Assembly (NCBI GenBank): GCA_021647785.1
Contig: JAKIUC010000034.1
Coordinates: forward strand, 1 to 43,650
Source of the DNA: Melioribacteraceae bacterium
GTDB lineage: Bacteria; Bacteroidota; Ignavibacteria; Ignavibacteriales; Melioribacteraceae
DNA length: 43,650 nucleotides
Reading direction: 5' to 3'
Shown: positions 42,499 to 43,650 of the stretch, one piece after another
How the letters are laid out: every line of letters begins with the position of its first letter
How positions within the stretch are numbered: position 1 is the stretch's first letter
Translations under genes and position numbers: made by a program
The notes under the pieces: model-generated
What the model was told of the DNA's origin: nothing
The model's input: only the letters and a program-made list of their open reading frames with translations
Database searches by the model: none

Positions 42499-42876
42499 AT
42501 GAAAATTGACTTATTAGTAAAATTTAGCGTAACTAAAGAACTTGATGAAAAATTTAAACTAGTTGATGTTATGCATCTACTTATAGAAGGGGAACAAGTT
42601 GAACTTGCATATACTCACATTAGAGATAAAGTTTGGTTCACAAATAAGAGACTGATTGTGATGGACGTTAAAGGGTTCACAGGAAGCAAAAAAGAATTTC
42701 GTTCATTTCCTTACCCGAAAATTACATCATTCTCAATTGAAACAGCTGGAACTTTTGATGGAGATAGTGATTTTAAAATTTGGGTTAGCGGTGTTGGAGT
42801 ATTTGAAATAAAATTCCATAAAAATCTAGACATTAGAAAAATTGGAAAATATTTAAGTGCCAAAACTCTGATTTAA
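42499..42876 (+). CDS. bacterial PH-domain-like protein
   Basis: A 125-aa protein started at the ATG at 42499 (MKIDLLVKFSVTKELDEKF); an earlier TTG at 42472 is less convincing. The pattern LIEGEQVELAYTHIRDKVWFTNKRLIVMDVKGFTGSKKEFRSFPYPKITSFSIETAG is the signature of bacterial pleckstrin-homology (bPH) proteins of the small YvbH-like type, and the tail completes the beta-barrel plus helix. Such proteins are soluble oligomers of unclear function. AAAATTGACTTATT occurs both 42 bp upstream and at its start codon, a short direct repeat. It is likely a recently gained accessory gene. Confidence 0.75.
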   Translation: MKIDLLVKFSVTKELDEKFKLVDVMHLLIEGEQVELAYTHIRDKVWFTNKRLIVMDVKGFTGSKKEFRSFPYPKITSFSIETAGTFDGDSDFKIWVSGVGVFEIKFHKNLDIRKIGKYLSAKTLI

Positions 42877-42942
42877 AACTATATCTAAAATCGCATATAA
42901 TTTATGCTTACTTTTAAACTAAATTTAAACAAAAAAATAATT

Positions 42943-43638
42943 ATGAAAAAGTATTTCCTTTTCGTTTTAGTTTTCTTCATCTTATCTTGTAGTAAAGAAA
43001 ACGAAAACGAGCCTCCATTTTGTAATGGAACCATAACAGAATTAGGTATAATTAACGTAAATCCTAATTCACTGAGCTTTATTCCATATAGTGGCGAAGA
43101 AAATATTTATTTCAGAAATGAAAATGGTGATGAAGTGAAATTTGAACCAGCTTTCGGCCCTATAGAGAATGTTTTTCAAGATAACACCTTTGAAATAACA
43201 TGCGATAATGGTGGTGTTGGTTATTATAAATTCATACGTGAACAGTATGTGGTATCTTTTAAATGTACAGAATTAAATATCGAATATTACTTAAACCTGT
43301 ATACCCATAATTCTTCCATCTATCCTATATTTGTAGATGAATTTTGGTTATACTTTCTAATACCCCCAACTGAAAATAATATAAGTTTTCCTCTTATTCT
43401 TAATATCATAACGAGCTTTAATGGTAATGAAAGTTTATTAAAAAGCGAATTCGAAAGTTTTAATAATTATGAGTTTGTTGATGAACTAGAATTACTAGGT
43501 ATGACTTTCAATAATGTTTATAAAATAACTGACCTTGAAAATAGATCATTATTAACTGAATTGTATTTTAATAAAGATTATGGTGTTATTGGATTCAAAT
43601 CAGAATCGAATATTTGGGTATTTAATAGGTTTGAATAA
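42943..43638 (+). CDS. lipoprotein of unknown function
   Basis: A 231-aa lipoprotein starting at the ATG at 42943 (MKKYFLFVLVFFILSCSKENENEP, lipobox Cys at 17 followed by an acidic Asn/Glu run, which in Bacteroidota can act as a surface-export signal for lipoproteins). The mature part is probably beta-rich with many Asn, Glu and aromatic residues (YIFPIYSG-like patterns, FDEFWLYFLIPP, NVYKITDLENRSLLTELYF). I recognise no family. The style is that of flavobacterial lipoproteins, unlike most genes in the window, and it lies in the accessory right end. It is complete: its stop is 12 bp before the window end. Confidence 0.7.
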   Translation: MKKYFLFVLVFFILSCSKENENEPPFCNGTITELGIINVNPNSLSFIPYSGEENIYFRNENGDEVKFEPAFGPIENVFQDNTFEITCDNGGVGYYKFIREQYVVSFKCTELNIEYYLNLYTHNSSIYPIFVDEFWLYFLIPPTENNISFPLILNIITSFNGNESLLKSEFESFNNYEFVDELELLGMTFNNVYKITDLENRSLLTELYFNKDYGVIGFKSESNIWVFNRFE

Positions 43639-43650
43639 AAAGACAGACAC

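Overview
The window is AT-rich bacterial DNA that most resembles the Ignavibacteria (Chlorobi/Bacteroidota side). Evidence: several secreted proteins end in a type IX secretion (T9SS) type A sorting domain with the NYPNPFNPST motif; there is a PorV/PorQ-family protein and a TonB-dependent receptor with an N-terminal carboxypeptidase-regulatory-like domain; and the clearest promoter fits the Bacteroidota TTG-N20-TAnnTTTG form. No rRNA, tRNA or CRISPR array was seen. All assignments come from reading the sequence; no database search was run.

Layout. 1-2.2 kb is an accessory scar: the 5' part of an IS110-family transposase gene with a structured leader, a very short in-frame relic of a type IIG (Eco57I-like) restriction-modification gene, and an intact rhuM-like gene. 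2.3-9.8 kb is housekeeping: an M3 peptidase lipoprotein, rubrerythrin, a membrane-anchored parvulin chaperone, a DUF4342 protein, and an operon of MBL hydrolase, yeast-type cytosine deaminase and an unknown protein. 10.0-13.7 kb (minus strand) is a five-gene envelope operon: Spy-like periplasmic protein, BamA-like barrel, two lipoproteins with Gly/Tyr-rich loops, and a small outer-membrane barrel.

13.9-17.8 kb carries an aspartate-type aminotransferase gene, then a peptidase-T-like M20 peptidase overlapping an NhaC antiporter gene behind a palindrome-controlled promoter. 17.9-30.8 kb is a surface/secretion block: a triple lamin-tail-domain T9SS protein, a TonB-dependent receptor, a 980-aa secreted protein with a T9SS-like C-terminus, a PorV-like protein, two sister alpha/beta hydrolases (one T9SS-sorted, one lipoprotein) and an M14 carboxypeptidase. 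Together these look like a surface polymer- or peptide-processing system.

30.9-34.3 kb holds a D-threonine-aldolase-type PLP enzyme, an RpiR regulator and a second aminotransferase gene. That gene is identical in DNA to the first over 1155 bp but differs at both ends, the strongest anomaly in the window. 34.5-41.1 kb is again housekeeping: Nif3, a zinc-ribbon coiled-coil protein, radA with an MlaF-like ATPase, an ArsC/Spx protein, a HAD hydrolase, a Nudix protein and SixA. 41.2 kb to the end is accessory: an orphan cas6 with its catalytic triad, a 0.5-kb palindrome-containing non-coding stretch, a PH-domain-like protein and a lipoprotein of flavobacterial style.
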